In this document: in pieces, positions 25,727 to 31,330 of the stretch | Numbering within the stretch: position 1 is the stretch's first letter | Layout: each line of letters starts with the position of its first letter | Source: Prochlorococcus sp. AG-459-N19 | GTDB taxonomy: Bacteria > Cyanobacteriota > Cyanobacteriia > PCC-6307 > Cyanobiaceae | Length of the DNA stretch: 32,105 nt | Direction of reading: 5' to 3' | Assembly (NCBI GenBank): GCA_003209375.1 | Contig: QCRF01000013.1 | Location: 1 to 32,105, forward strand | The notes under the pieces: generated by a model | Database searches by the model: none | What the model was told of the DNA's origin: nothing | The model's input: only the letters and a program-made list of their open reading frames with translations | Translations under genes and position numbers: made by a program

Positions 25727-25752
25727 ATGGAAATCCCGTTCCCTATTTCCAT
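25727..25752 (-). promoter_or_regulatory. Leader hairpin of the 54-aa gene
   Basis: ATGGAAAT (25727-25734) and ATTTCCAT (25745-25752) form a perfect 8-bp stem with a ten-base loop (AGGGAACGGG on the minus strand). It lies 14 bases upstream of the start codon at 25712, so in the mRNA it would sit just before the ribosome-binding region and could affect initiation or stability. Confidence 0.5.
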
Positions 25753-25945
25753 GTCATGCGTCCAGATATAACTAGGATGAACGTATATAAAACAATAACA
25801 TTATATAGTTAGTATTGTGACGATAATTCTCACTAAATTTTTTTACCTAATAAAAAAAAGGATAGTTGAAAAAAAATTAAACTTTCTCTTATATGGACAA
25901 AACAGATGAACTTTGGGAGGATAGAGACAAGAATGAAGGAAAAAC

Positions 25946-26128
25946 ATGATTACTAAATGGGATGACGATGCCTGGCAGAAAGAGTTCTTGGATATGAAGT
26001 CACATTCTCCTTCAGATGTAAGACTTCTGATGCAAGGTGCAAAAGGATTCAGAGATTCTTGGCACTTAGGTTCTCTGCATGAAGAATACAAAATAATGAA
26101 AAGGCGAGAATATCAACATCATCATTAA
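25946..26128 (+). CDS. Small hypothetical protein (60 aa)
   Basis: The 60-residue frame begins MITKWDDDAWQKEFLDM and ends in three histidines. GAAGGA sits 6 bases before the ATG, a good ribosome-binding site. It is soluble and mostly polar, and I recognise no family. The ATG overlaps by ATGA the stop of an 18-codon frame (25893-25949, MDKTDELWEDRDKNEGKT), which may be a leader peptide that couples translation, or chance. Confidence 0.5.
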   Translation: MITKWDDDAWQKEFLDMKSHSPSDVRLLMQGAKGFRDSWHLGSLHEEYKIMKRREYQHHH

Positions 26129-26204
26129 CTAGATAACGAATATCAAAATACAAAAAGCCAACTTTAGTATCAAGCTAAAGGTGTAATAAGTGAATTTCAT
26201 ATAC

Positions 26205-26229
26205 AAAAAAAGGGCGTTAGCTTCGCCCC
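26205..26229 (-). terminator. Intrinsic terminator, minus strand
   Basis: GGGCG (26212-26216) pairs with CGCCC (26224-26228) around a seven-base loop. On the minus strand it is followed by seven T (complement of 26211-26205). There is an A-run on its other side. No annotated minus-strand gene feeds it, which suggests an unrecognised transcript from about 26230-26500. Confidence 0.65.
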
Positions 26230-26245
26230 AAAAAAAACCTTGATG

Positions 26246-26262
26246 ATCCCCATCACCCAGAC
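26246..26262 (+). repeat. 17-base motif, copy A
   Basis: ATCCCCATCACCCAGAC followed directly by six T. It overlaps a hairpin TGATG-ATCCC-CATCA (26241-26255), so this copy could act as a weak plus-strand terminator. Fifteen of 17 bases match copy B at 26358. Confidence 0.5.
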
Positions 26263-26357
26263 TTTTTTACATTCTAGCACTACATATGGTGTTTTTAAGT
26301 ATTAAAAATTACCTAGTGATGGTGTTGTTTGTTTCTATTTAATTTGTCATGATAGAA

Positions 26358-26374
26358 ATCCCCATCATCCAGGC
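26358..26374 (+). repeat. 17-base motif, copy B
   Basis: ATCCCCATCATCCAGGC, 15 of 17 bases as in copy A, followed after 11 bases by nine T. It lies at the right arm of an imperfect hairpin ATGAT/ATCAT. On the minus strand both copies contain the frame-opening string TGATGGGGAT. Confidence 0.5.
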
Positions 26375-26511
26375 TCGAAAGGGTCTTTTTTTTTGGCTAT
26401 CTCAAAATTTACGTGAAGGTTTCTAACAACAACATAAAAGAGTCTATTTAGTTACATAAAAAATTCATTGCAGAGCAATAGGATACTTTTACTAAAAATA
26501 AAGTATTCAAT

Positions 26512-26766
26512 ATGTCATCACATAATCAAACTAACGATATTTATCCATGGGATTATCAAATAGGAGATGATAATTTCCAATTAGAGCCTTGGATTTTAGA
26601 GAAAGGAAAAGAATATGTGTCTATTATGAAAAATATTGATAACAAAGGTTTTTTTTATTTACAAAAGAATGGAGAGAAACGTCTCTCTCTTAAAGCTTTA
26701 CAAATAAAATCTACCTATAAACAATTGATAAATTTTGGATATAAGCTACGAATAACTAATTTCTAA
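26512..26766 (+). CDS. Hypothetical protein (84 aa)
   Basis: The 84-residue frame begins MSSHNQTNDIYPWDYQIGDD and is aromatic-rich (YPWDYQ, FGYKLR, FFYLQK). There is no signal peptide or membrane helix. The central part, with KGKEYVSIMKNIDNKGFFYL, suggests a small beta-alpha domain, but no family is recognised. No strong ribosome-binding site is visible. It stands alone between a 383-base gap and the MarR-like operon. Confidence 0.6.
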   Translation: MSSHNQTNDIYPWDYQIGDDNFQLEPWILEKGKEYVSIMKNIDNKGFFYLQKNGEKRLSLKALQIKSTYKQLINFGYKLRITNF

Positions 26767-26899
26767 ATTTTTAAGGATATATTTTACTAAGTTTAACTCT
26801 AGTTTTACAAAATTAATAAGAATCGAAGAGCTAGCGGCAACCACATACATAGAAGAAGCATTAGTAAAAGAGCAATAACTATCCACTTATGGATCTATA

Positions 26900-26929
26900 T
26901 TTACAAATCGACACATAATACGTTAAAAT
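26900..26929 (+). promoter_or_regulatory. Promoter of the MarR-clpS operon, with HLR1-like overlap
   Basis: TTTACA (26900-26905), 18-base spacer, TAAAAT (26924-26929). The -35 is part of TTTACAAATCGACACATA, which matches the HLR1 pattern of two (G/T)TTACA(A/T)(A/T) blocks 2 bases apart at 14 of 16 positions. RpaB bound here would cover the -35 and would be expected to repress. Confidence 0.45.
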
Positions 26930-26959
26930 GATTGTCCTAGATGGAGGAATGGACTAGAG

Positions 26960-27361
26960 ATGACACAGTCAAAACTTGAAGAATTACTGAAGATAGACAC
27001 CGAATCATATAACCTTTTACGAGTACTCCATATGTTCATGAAGTTGGATAAATCTCAGGATGTTCCACTACAAGCAATGGCAGTATTTTGGTTTGTAGCA
27101 ACCTATAAAAATTGCAGTAAAAAGAATATTGAGGAACACTTTAATATGAGTAAAGCTAGTGCATCAAGACTCACAGACTATTTAAGTAGATATCACAGAC
27201 TAGGCAAAGCTGGCTTAGGTTTAATTTCAAAAGAATCAGATCCAAAAGATAAAAGGAGAACACTTTTGAAACTAACTAGGAAAGGAAAGGATTTAATAGA
27301 AAAGTCTTTTAGTACCCTTTATGAAGACGTAAAGGATTATGAAATAGATTATGAGGAGTAA
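26960..27361 (+). CDS. MarR-like winged-helix transcriptional regulator
   Basis: A 133-residue protein. The helix-turn-helix lies at about 52-75 (KNIEEHFNMSKASASRLTDYL) and the wing at about 88-108, with S-D-P-K-D-K-R-R-T before LKLTRKGK, the D-x-R-R pattern typical of MarR proteins. An N-terminal helix and short C-terminal helix would form the dimer interface. The ATG is set by a GGAGG at 26943-26947. Its TAA overlaps the ATG of the next gene (TAATG). It likely regulates its own operon, which includes clpS; the ligand is unknown. Confidence 0.82.
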   Translation: MTQSKLEELLKIDTESYNLLRVLHMFMKLDKSQDVPLQAMAVFWFVATYKNCSKKNIEEHFNMSKASASRLTDYLSRYHRLGKAGLGLISKESDPKDKRRTLLKLTRKGKDLIEKSFSTLYEDVKDYEIDYEE

Positions 27362-27558
27362 TGAATACTTGCAACTCTATTAATTCCATAGCCCTAGGAA
27401 AACTTTTAAAGAAATATAATTTGACCCCTAAGAATAAGCAGAAAGTGATTTTATTAGCCCAACGGAAAACCGCAACATGGTCTGGTCTCCATAGACTTGC
27501 TAGAAAACTAAAATTTAAGCAGTCATTAGTAGATCAGCATCAACAGCAACAACAGTAA
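27361..27558 (+). CDS. Small basic protein upstream of clpS (65 aa)
   Basis: The 65-residue protein begins MNTCNSINSIALGKLLKKY and ends in a glutamine-rich tail (DQHQQQQQ) from CAA/CAG repeats. The middle, LAQRKTATWSGLHRLARKL, is basic and helical and could bind nucleic acid. It overlaps the MarR gene by one base (TAATG) and precedes clpS by 2 bases, so all three are one translational unit. No family recognised. Confidence 0.65.
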   Translation: MNTCNSINSIALGKLLKKYNLTPKNKQKVILLAQRKTATWSGLHRLARKLKFKQSLVDQHQQQQQ

Positions 27559-27560
27559 CC

Positions 27561-27857
27561 ATGGAATTATCTACCACTTCACCTACTACAGTATTAGAAC
27601 CAAAGAAAGCAAAACAAAAATATCCAGAAGCAAGAGTGATTGTTCTTGATGATAATTTTAATACGTTTCAACATGTAGCAAACTCCCTTTTGGCAATAAT
27701 TCCAGGAATGAGTGAAAAGAGATCATGGGATCTAGCCATTAAAGTAGACAAGTCAGGTTCCGCAGAAGTATGGAGGGGTAATTTTGAACAAGCTGAATTT
27801 TATCACGAGCAACTAGTTAGTAAAGGTTTAACTATGGCTCCAATTGAAAGAACTTAA
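27561..27857 (+). CDS. clpS: ATP-dependent Clp protease adaptor ClpS
   Basis: ClpS delivers N-end-rule substrates to ClpAP/ClpCP. The 98-residue protein has the cyanobacterial ClpS core: ARVIVLDDNFNTFQHVANSL (about 24-43; the D-D-x-x-N-T motif contacts the N-degron), SWDLAIKVDKSGSAEVW, and QAEFYHEQLVSKGLTMAPIE at the C-terminus. It is the third gene of an operon behind a MarR-like regulator and a 65-residue protein, 2 bases after the latter's stop. This gives the proteolytic adaptor a dedicated transcriptional control that I do not know from model cyanobacteria. Confidence 0.92.
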   Translation: MELSTTSPTTVLEPKKAKQKYPEARVIVLDDNFNTFQHVANSLLAIIPGMSEKRSWDLAIKVDKSGSAEVWRGNFEQAEFYHEQLVSKGLTMAPIERT

Positions 27858-27988
27858 GATTTAATTGAGAGTAATGTAAGAATTTACTTTAATAAATTAA
27901 GCAAAGACAAATAAAAAGTTAAATTTCTGGGGTTTGATGTAAAAGCATTTTATAAATTAAATCGAAATTAAATATTTGGAGAAGATGT

Positions 27989-28162
27989 ATGGAAATTAAA
28001 AAAGTGATAAAACTTGAACCATTGAATTTCTACTCAAATGATATGACTCTAACTAAAGATCAGCTAGTTCATAATCACTTGAAGTTGACATATCAAAAAA
28101 ACTTAGTTTCTGATCTAGATCAAAAACATAAAACATGGGCTAAAGAAGATGTAGCAAATTAA
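27989..28162 (+). CDS. Small hypothetical protein (57 aa)
   Basis: The frame from ATG at 27989 to TAA at 28160-28162 encodes 57 residues beginning MEIKKVIKLEPLNFYSNDM and ending KTWAKEDVAN. GGAG lies about 9 bases upstream of the ATG. The protein is polar and probably helical in its second half (KDQLVHNHLKLTYQKNLVSD). No signal or membrane segment and no family. Base use fits the other island genes. Confidence 0.55.
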   Translation: MEIKKVIKLEPLNFYSNDMTLTKDQLVHNHLKLTYQKNLVSDLDQKHKTWAKEDVAN

Positions 28163-28279
28163 TTTTACTTGTGATGAGAGTGTTTTAATATATTTAATTT
28201 CTAAAAATTAATGGGTTTACTTTTTGATGATTTATATTAACTAGGTATATTTTTATTTTAAAAAGAAGGTTTAGATATT

Positions 28280-28777
28280 TTGAAAAAGATTTTTGCATTT
28301 ATATTAATTCTAATATTACCTGCATATGCTTACGCAGGCTTTCCTGAAGGTGAGAAGGGTTACGATTTAAATAAAATAGAAAAGTCATTCAAACTTCCAT
28401 GTAGTGCAATTGGAAATGATCAATGTCTTGCAAGAGCAGTAGCTATGGGAGGTTGTATTTATAGTTTTGAAATTAACAAAGGGAAGGAAAATGAAGACGC
28501 CTTAAAAAAATCAGATGAAGTTTTAATTGCACTTTTAGATGGAAACAGTTTAGATATAAATAATATGTTTGAAAATGATGGATCAATTAAAAATGATATT
28601 AGATCTGAAGTAATTAGCAGAATTAATTCTTGTCGTGAAGCTACTAAAAAAGCAATACCTAATTTAGTTAAGTTACCTGATGGGATGGAAATGACCGAAG
28701 AGAGACTTGAAAGTTTGACTAATACATATCCTCAGTACTATCTATACATGTTTGAACAAATGAGAAATGGCAAATAA
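28280..28777 (+). CDS. Secreted four-cysteine hypothetical protein
   Basis: A 165-residue protein with a clear signal peptide (MKKIFAFILILILPAYAYA, cleavage likely after Ala19). The mature part has four cysteines (LPCSAIGNDQC, GGC, NSC), all conserved-looking and able to form two disulfides, so it is probably periplasmic. The start is a TTG preceded by GAAGG. The C-terminal region (EERLESLTNTYPQYYLYMFEQM) is helical. No family recognised. It stands alone before the hli operon. Confidence 0.7.
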   Translation: MKKIFAFILILILPAYAYAGFPEGEKGYDLNKIEKSFKLPCSAIGNDQCLARAVAMGGCIYSFEINKGKENEDALKKSDEVLIALLDGNSLDINNMFENDGSIKNDIRSEVISRINSCREATKKAIPNLVKLPDGMEMTEERLESLTNTYPQYYLYMFEQMRNGK

Positions 28778-28866
28778 TTACTTCTTATTCTTAAATCCTT
28801 TTTTATACATATATGTGACAGAAATGTATTGATACAACATAAATATAATTATACAGGACTAATTTC

Positions 28867-28905
28867 TTTACATTAATTAATATTAATGTTACATTAGTTA
28901 ACATA
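28867..28905 (+). promoter_or_regulatory. HLR1-like RpaB sites upstream of the hli operon
   Basis: The HLR1 consensus is two (G/T)TTACA(A/T)(A/T) blocks separated by 2 bases. At 28888-28905 the sequence is GTTACATT-AG-TTAACATA: the first block is exact and the second has one mismatch. Another exact block, TTTACATT, is at 28867-28874, 21 bp upstream of the first, two helical turns. RpaB controls hli genes through HLR1 in cyanobacteria. The site ends 16 bases before the first hli ATG, overlapping the likely promoter, which fits repression in low light. Confidence 0.65.
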
Positions 28906-28921
28906 AATTACTTTTATAAGA

Positions 28922-29029
28922 ATGACCCCTGAAGCAGAAAGATTTAACGGCTGGGCAGCAATGCTCGGTTTCGTTGCAGCTGTTGGCGCATACGTAACAA
29001 CAGGTCAAATTATTCCTGGTTGGTTCTAA
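28922..29029 (+). CDS. hli: High-light-inducible protein (35 aa)
   Basis: HLIPs are single-helix thylakoid proteins that bind chlorophyll and carotenoid and dissipate energy or protect pigment during photosystem assembly. The 35 residues are almost only the motif: AERFNGWAAMLGF, then AYVTTGQIIPGWF. In the usual ExxNxRxAM motif the arginine is replaced by tryptophan (NGWAAM). The frame is 28922-29029, and its TAA overlaps the next ATG (TAATG). Confidence 0.93.
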   Translation: MTPEAERFNGWAAMLGFVAAVGAYVTTGQIIPGWF

Positions 29030-29163
29030 TGACAAACACAAAAACTGTTGAGAAGGAAAAGGTTATAGCTGAGAAGCTTAACGGAAGATTTGCAATGATG
29101 GGCTTTATTGCTCTTGTTGGAGCTTATCTAACAACAGGACAAATTATTCCTGGCTTTGTGTAA
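29029..29163 (+). CDS. hli: High-light-inducible protein (44 aa)
   Basis: The 44-residue protein has a short polar N-terminus (MTNTKTVEKEKVI), then the full pigment-binding motif AEKLNGRFAMMGF (E, N and R in place) and GAYLTTGQIIPGFV. One transmembrane helix. The start overlaps the preceding hli stop by one base and its own stop overlaps the next start, so three genes are read in series. Confidence 0.94.
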   Translation: MTNTKTVEKEKVIAEKLNGRFAMMGFIALVGAYLTTGQIIPGFV

Positions 29164-29345
29164 TGCTTGAGGCAGGGATTAACACTTGGATTAATACTAT
29201 ACTTTTTCCTTTTATGCCAGTCATAACAGTATTTATTGTTAGTGCATTAATGTTGAGTGATTTACCATGGAATGATGATGATGACGATGATGATGGTGGT
29301 GGATTAATCTCCCCAGTGTATAACTACGTTCCTCAAGGAGCTTAG
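29163..29345 (+). CDS. Small membrane protein with poly-Asp tract
   Basis: The 60-residue protein has one membrane helix (about 14-33, LFPFMPVITVFIVSALML), then WNDDDDDDDGGG and a short C-terminus. The acidic run could bind cations at the membrane surface. Overlap with the upstream hli stop (TAATG) makes it part of the hli operon, so a role beside HLIPs is likely, but the function is unknown. No family beyond small hli-associated proteins. Confidence 0.7.
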   Translation: MLEAGINTWINTILFPFMPVITVFIVSALMLSDLPWNDDDDDDDGGGLISPVYNYVPQGA

Positions 29346-29371
29346 AGGATATATATCAAAATGAATTTCAT

Positions 29372-29391
29372 CTGATCTTTAATTAAATCAG
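29372..29391 (+). promoter_or_regulatory. Hairpin between the two hli transcripts
   Basis: CTGAT/ATCAG with an inner TTTAATTAAA palindrome gives about ten pairs with one bulged C. No T-run follows, so this looks like a processing or stability structure rather than a full terminator. A loose reverse HLR1 half-site (ACTGTAAA) lies at about 29400-29407. Confidence 0.35.
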
Positions 29392-29442
29392 CCCCTCGAA
29401 CTGTAAAAATTTATTCACTTTTTTTAAAAGAACAAATAAAAA

Positions 29443-29571
29443 ATGGAAAACTCAAAACCAACTTATTGGCAAAATGCTGAAAGAACTAATGGAAGAATGG
29501 CAATGATGGGCTTATTCGCATTGGTAGTAAACTACGGTCTTTTTGGCTGGATCATTCCAGGTATTTTTTAA
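29443..29571 (+). CDS. hli: High-light-inducible protein (42 aa)
   Basis: The 42-residue protein has the motif AERTNGRMAMMGL with E, N and R intact, then a helix ending in GWIIPGIF. The N-terminus MENSKPTYWQN is typical of HLIPs that carry an aromatic before the motif. The second half of the helix reads VVNYGLFGW where others have GAYxTTGQ, so it belongs to a different HLIP subtype than the two upstream copies. Confidence 0.93.
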   Translation: MENSKPTYWQNAERTNGRMAMMGLFALVVNYGLFGWIIPGIF

Positions 29572-29572
29572 A

Positions 29573-29662
29573 ATGAATATAGACATTTTCTTAATCTCCT
29601 TCTTTACATATCTATTAGTACCAGTGGTAATGATAGCTAAAGGAAAAAAAGCAACTAATTAA
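29573..29662 (+). CDS. Membrane micro-protein (29 aa)
   Basis: The frame MNIDIFLISFFTYLLVPVVM plus a short KGKKATN tail is a single membrane helix with a basic end, two bases after the hli stop. Its position and the helix make a thylakoid micro-protein plausible. No family is recognised and no separate ribosome-binding site is seen. Confidence 0.5.
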   Translation: MNIDIFLISFFTYLLVPVVMIAKGKKATN

Positions 29663-29666
29663 AAAA

Positions 29667-29846
29667 ATGAATTTAGGTATTCTTTTTCTCCTAGTTAATG
29701 CAACTGGATCAATCACTTTATCCGAATTGGATTGGATTGCAGATCATCAATCAGAATTTTCAAGATTAGATATGGCACTACTTTTAAAAATTGGTCGCCT
29801 TATGGATGAAGGGATAATAGAGCTTGACTGTAGATTGCAAGCTTAA
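29667..29846 (+). CDS. hli-operon hypothetical protein (59 aa)
   Basis: The 59-residue frame from ATG at 29667 to TAA at 29844-29846 starts with a hydrophobic stretch (MNLGILFLLVNATGSITL) and continues with a polar helix pair (SELDWIADHQSEFSRLDMAL, LLKIGRLMDEGIIELDCRLQ). The second part resembles a small helical bundle and has a winged-helix-like spacing, but I do not assign a fold. It follows the 29-residue frame by 4 bases and is read with the hli gene. Confidence 0.65.
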   Translation: MNLGILFLLVNATGSITLSELDWIADHQSEFSRLDMALLLKIGRLMDEGIIELDCRLQA

Positions 29847-29866
29847 TTTACTTATATAAAATCATC

Positions 29867-30016
29867 ATGAGCTTGCTTTTAATAATATGGGCAAGCTTTT
29901 TCTATTTTCCATTCGTAATGAGTGTGTCTTATAACTTAATTTTATTTCTAATAACTTATTATGGGCTTCAGTTATCTCCACGCAACTGTCTTATGACAAC
30001 CATATATTTATCCTAG
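29867..30016 (+). CDS. Small hydrophobic protein (49 aa)
   Basis: The 49-residue frame begins MSLLLIIWASFFYFPFVMSV and has a second hydrophobic segment NLILFLITYYGLQL, so two membrane helices are possible. It lies 20 bases after the previous stop. No ribosome-binding site is evident and it could be chance, although the double helix and the packing in a membrane-protein run favour a real gene. Confidence 0.4.
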   Translation: MSLLLIIWASFFYFPFVMSVSYNLILFLITYYGLQLSPRNCLMTTIYLS

Positions 30017-30142
30017 GAATGCTGTCTTAGTATTTATTGATTGAAAATATATACCTCTTCCCGTACCTAATAGTTCATCTAACCGCCCTATAAATTTCAT
30101 GAAGTTAGGAGGACAATATAGGTATAGATCTAGGAGGTCTAA

Positions 30143-30325
30143 ATGAAACTATTCAATCAATTCACTATCCTTCCAAGATACCTAAAAGCATTTAATTATG
30201 CTGGAAACCGAATGGAAGAAACGACAAGAAATCTTGATAGAGATAACCATTTATTTGAAGACTATTGGAAGAGGGAATGCAGAGAACATCCAACTAATCA
30301 GCATTGTTTAGTCTATTGCGACTGA
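30143..30325 (+). CDS. Small hypothetical protein (60 aa), paralogue of 30635
   Basis: The 60-residue protein has a perfect Shine-Dalgarno (AGGAGG at 30132-30137, 5 bases before the ATG). It begins MKLFNQFTILPRYLKAFNYA and ends in CREHPTNQHCLVYCD with three cysteines. The N-terminal half shares the pattern FTIL...A.(N/D)Y..R....ED(Y/C)W.RE with the protein at 30635, so the two are likely paralogues, with the cysteine tail only here. No family recognised. A 15-codon frame (30099-30146) overlaps its ATG by ATGA. Confidence 0.65.
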   Translation: MKLFNQFTILPRYLKAFNYAGNRMEETTRNLDRDNHLFEDYWKRECREHPTNQHCLVYCD

Positions 30326-30330
30326 GAATT

Positions 30331-30476
30331 TCAACCTTAAGGGTTGACAGCTGAGTATAAATACTCTATAAATAAAGTGTAGTTAATGCTACCAAATCGT
30401 CCGATCTACCATTAGATAGACCGCAGTACGACTCAAGCCATAGGACGGGGACTTGAGCAAGACAAGGAGCTGCATC
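30331..30476 (+). promoter_or_regulatory. Structured leader upstream of the 33-aa gene
   Basis: After a TCAACC/GGTTGA hairpin (30331-30347) the segment is more GC-rich than its surroundings. Three pairings are visible: ATCTA/TAGAT (30404-30417), CGTCC (30398-30402) with GGACG (30443-30447), and CTCAAG (30432-30437) with CTTGAG (30452-30457). The last two interlock, so they form a pseudoknot or are alternatives. The last helix ends 7 bases before the AGGAG ribosome-binding site (30465-30469). This is what an RNA regulator of translation looks like, but no known riboswitch is recognised. Confidence 0.4.
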
Positions 30477-30578
30477 ATGGTAAACATGTATTTCAACGGC
30501 AAATCTTTCGTATATTGCAAGAGCCAAGAAGAGAAAACAATAAAGCTTACTTATAGAGGATCTAGTTACTTGAGATAA
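30477..30578 (+). CDS. DUF4278-like micro-protein (33 aa)
   Basis: The frame from ATG at 30477 has AGGAG 7 bases upstream. The 33 residues begin MVNMYFNGKSFVYCKSQEEK and end TIKLTYRGSSYLR; the (K/T)LTYRG(x)SY pattern is the hallmark of DUF4278, a cyanobacterial family of short beta-rich repeats. It would be a minimal one-repeat version. Function unknown. Confidence 0.5.
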   Translation: MVNMYFNGKSFVYCKSQEEKTIKLTYRGSSYLR

Positions 30579-30634
30579 ATAAATCCCATATCTATTAGAT
30601 ATTTAATAATCCATTTTTTTAGAGGTACTATGCT

Positions 30635-30769
30635 ATGAAATTTACTAATTCTCCATTTACCATACTCGACAAGAATATGAACGCATTAGATTATCAAAAA
30701 AGAAATCTTATAAATGAGGACTGTTGGGGAAGGGAAAATGATAATCAAACAAAAGAAGATTTTAAATAA
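30635..30769 (+). CDS. Small hypothetical protein (44 aa), paralogue of 30143
   Basis: The 44-residue frame begins MKFTNSPFTILDKNMNALDY and ends DCWGRENDNQTKEDFK. FTIL, A-x-D/N-Y, R-N and E-D-x-W-x-R-E line up with the protein at 30143, at matching spacings. It lacks the cysteine tail. GAGG lies about 10 bases before the ATG. The pair brackets the DUF4278-like micro-gene. Confidence 0.55.
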   Translation: MKFTNSPFTILDKNMNALDYQKRNLINEDCWGRENDNQTKEDFK

Positions 30770-30806
30770 AGTACCTTTTGCCTTTTGCAGATAGATAATA
30801 CTTTGT

Positions 30807-31160
30807 TTATTTTGTTTTACAAAGAATATAAAGCCAGCCAAAGAAAGTAGCAAAAGCAATTATTAAAGCAATACTGTTATTGAATGGACTTAAATATCTT
30901 TCTATCAAAAGTGGTATATATAGAATCACCAAATACCAATAAAGAGTAGATAGTAATCCAAACAATAAAGCCAGAAGAATATAAAAAGGTAAGATATATA
31001 ATCTTCTTTTTTTTATTCTTTCCTCTGTAATATTTTCGGTTAAACCAATTCTTGACCAATAACCACCATTTAATTGGAGAAAAAACTTTAAAAATATTCC
31101 GTAAGTATTTATAAAAAATCTTGATAGAGCAAATAAAGGTGAAATTATAAATCTTTGCAT
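30807..31160 (-). CDS. Membrane hypothetical protein (117 aa)
   Basis: A 117-residue protein with about three membrane segments (about 52-78, 73-96 as a broken pair, and 97-113), preceded by an aromatic and basic N-terminus (ALSRFFINTYGIFLKFFLQL) that may lie along the membrane. R-I-G-L-T-E-N-I-T-E-E-R-I-K-K-R-R separates it from the helices. No family recognised. It is the second gene of a minus-strand pair, 26 bases after the 47-residue gene. Confidence 0.62.
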   Translation of the reverse strand: MQRFIISPLFALSRFFINTYGIFLKFFLQLNGGYWSRIGLTENITEERIKKRRLYILPFYILLALLFGLLSTLYWYLVILYIPLLIERYLSPFNNSIALIIAFATFFGWLYILCKTK

Positions 31161-31186
31161 TAATTTTAAAAATTTAATTAGTTAAG

Positions 31187-31330
31187 TTACCTTTTATAAA
31201 TAAATTTTTGAATGTCTTCGAATAGGTTAGATTTTGATTTAAAAAATTCATTACTTTTTAAATAAGATTTTCCTTTTTCTATATTTTCAATTCTTTTTTT
31301 ATAAGAATTTTCATCTAAATTTTTTTGCAT
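31187..31330 (-). CDS. Small hypothetical protein (47 aa)
   Basis: The minus-strand frame from ATG at 31330 to TAA at 31189-31187 encodes 47 residues beginning MQKNLDENSYKKRIENIEKG and ending FEDIQKFIYKR. It is lysine-rich, probably helical, and soluble. It lies 26 bases upstream of the membrane-protein gene on the same strand, so the two form an operon. No family. Confidence 0.5.
   Translation of the reverse strand: MQKNLDENSYKKRIENIEKGKSYLKSNEFFKSKSNLFEDIQKFIYKR

Larger units (their letters stand above)
26129..26511. other. 383-base gap with terminators and a repeated motif
   Basis: No gene is supported here. It holds a short inverted repeat CTTTAG/CTAAAG (near 26162-26180), a minus-strand intrinsic terminator at 26205-26229 and two copies of a 17-base motif (26246, 26358), each followed by a T-run on the plus strand. 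An exact HLR1 half-site GTTACATA lies at 26451, before the next gene. Confidence 0.5.

Noticed and set aside
26803..26878. A frame ending IRIEELAATTYIEEALVKEQ before the MarR gene
   Set aside because: It reads like coding sequence but has no usable start codon; it may be a gene remnant but cannot be supported.
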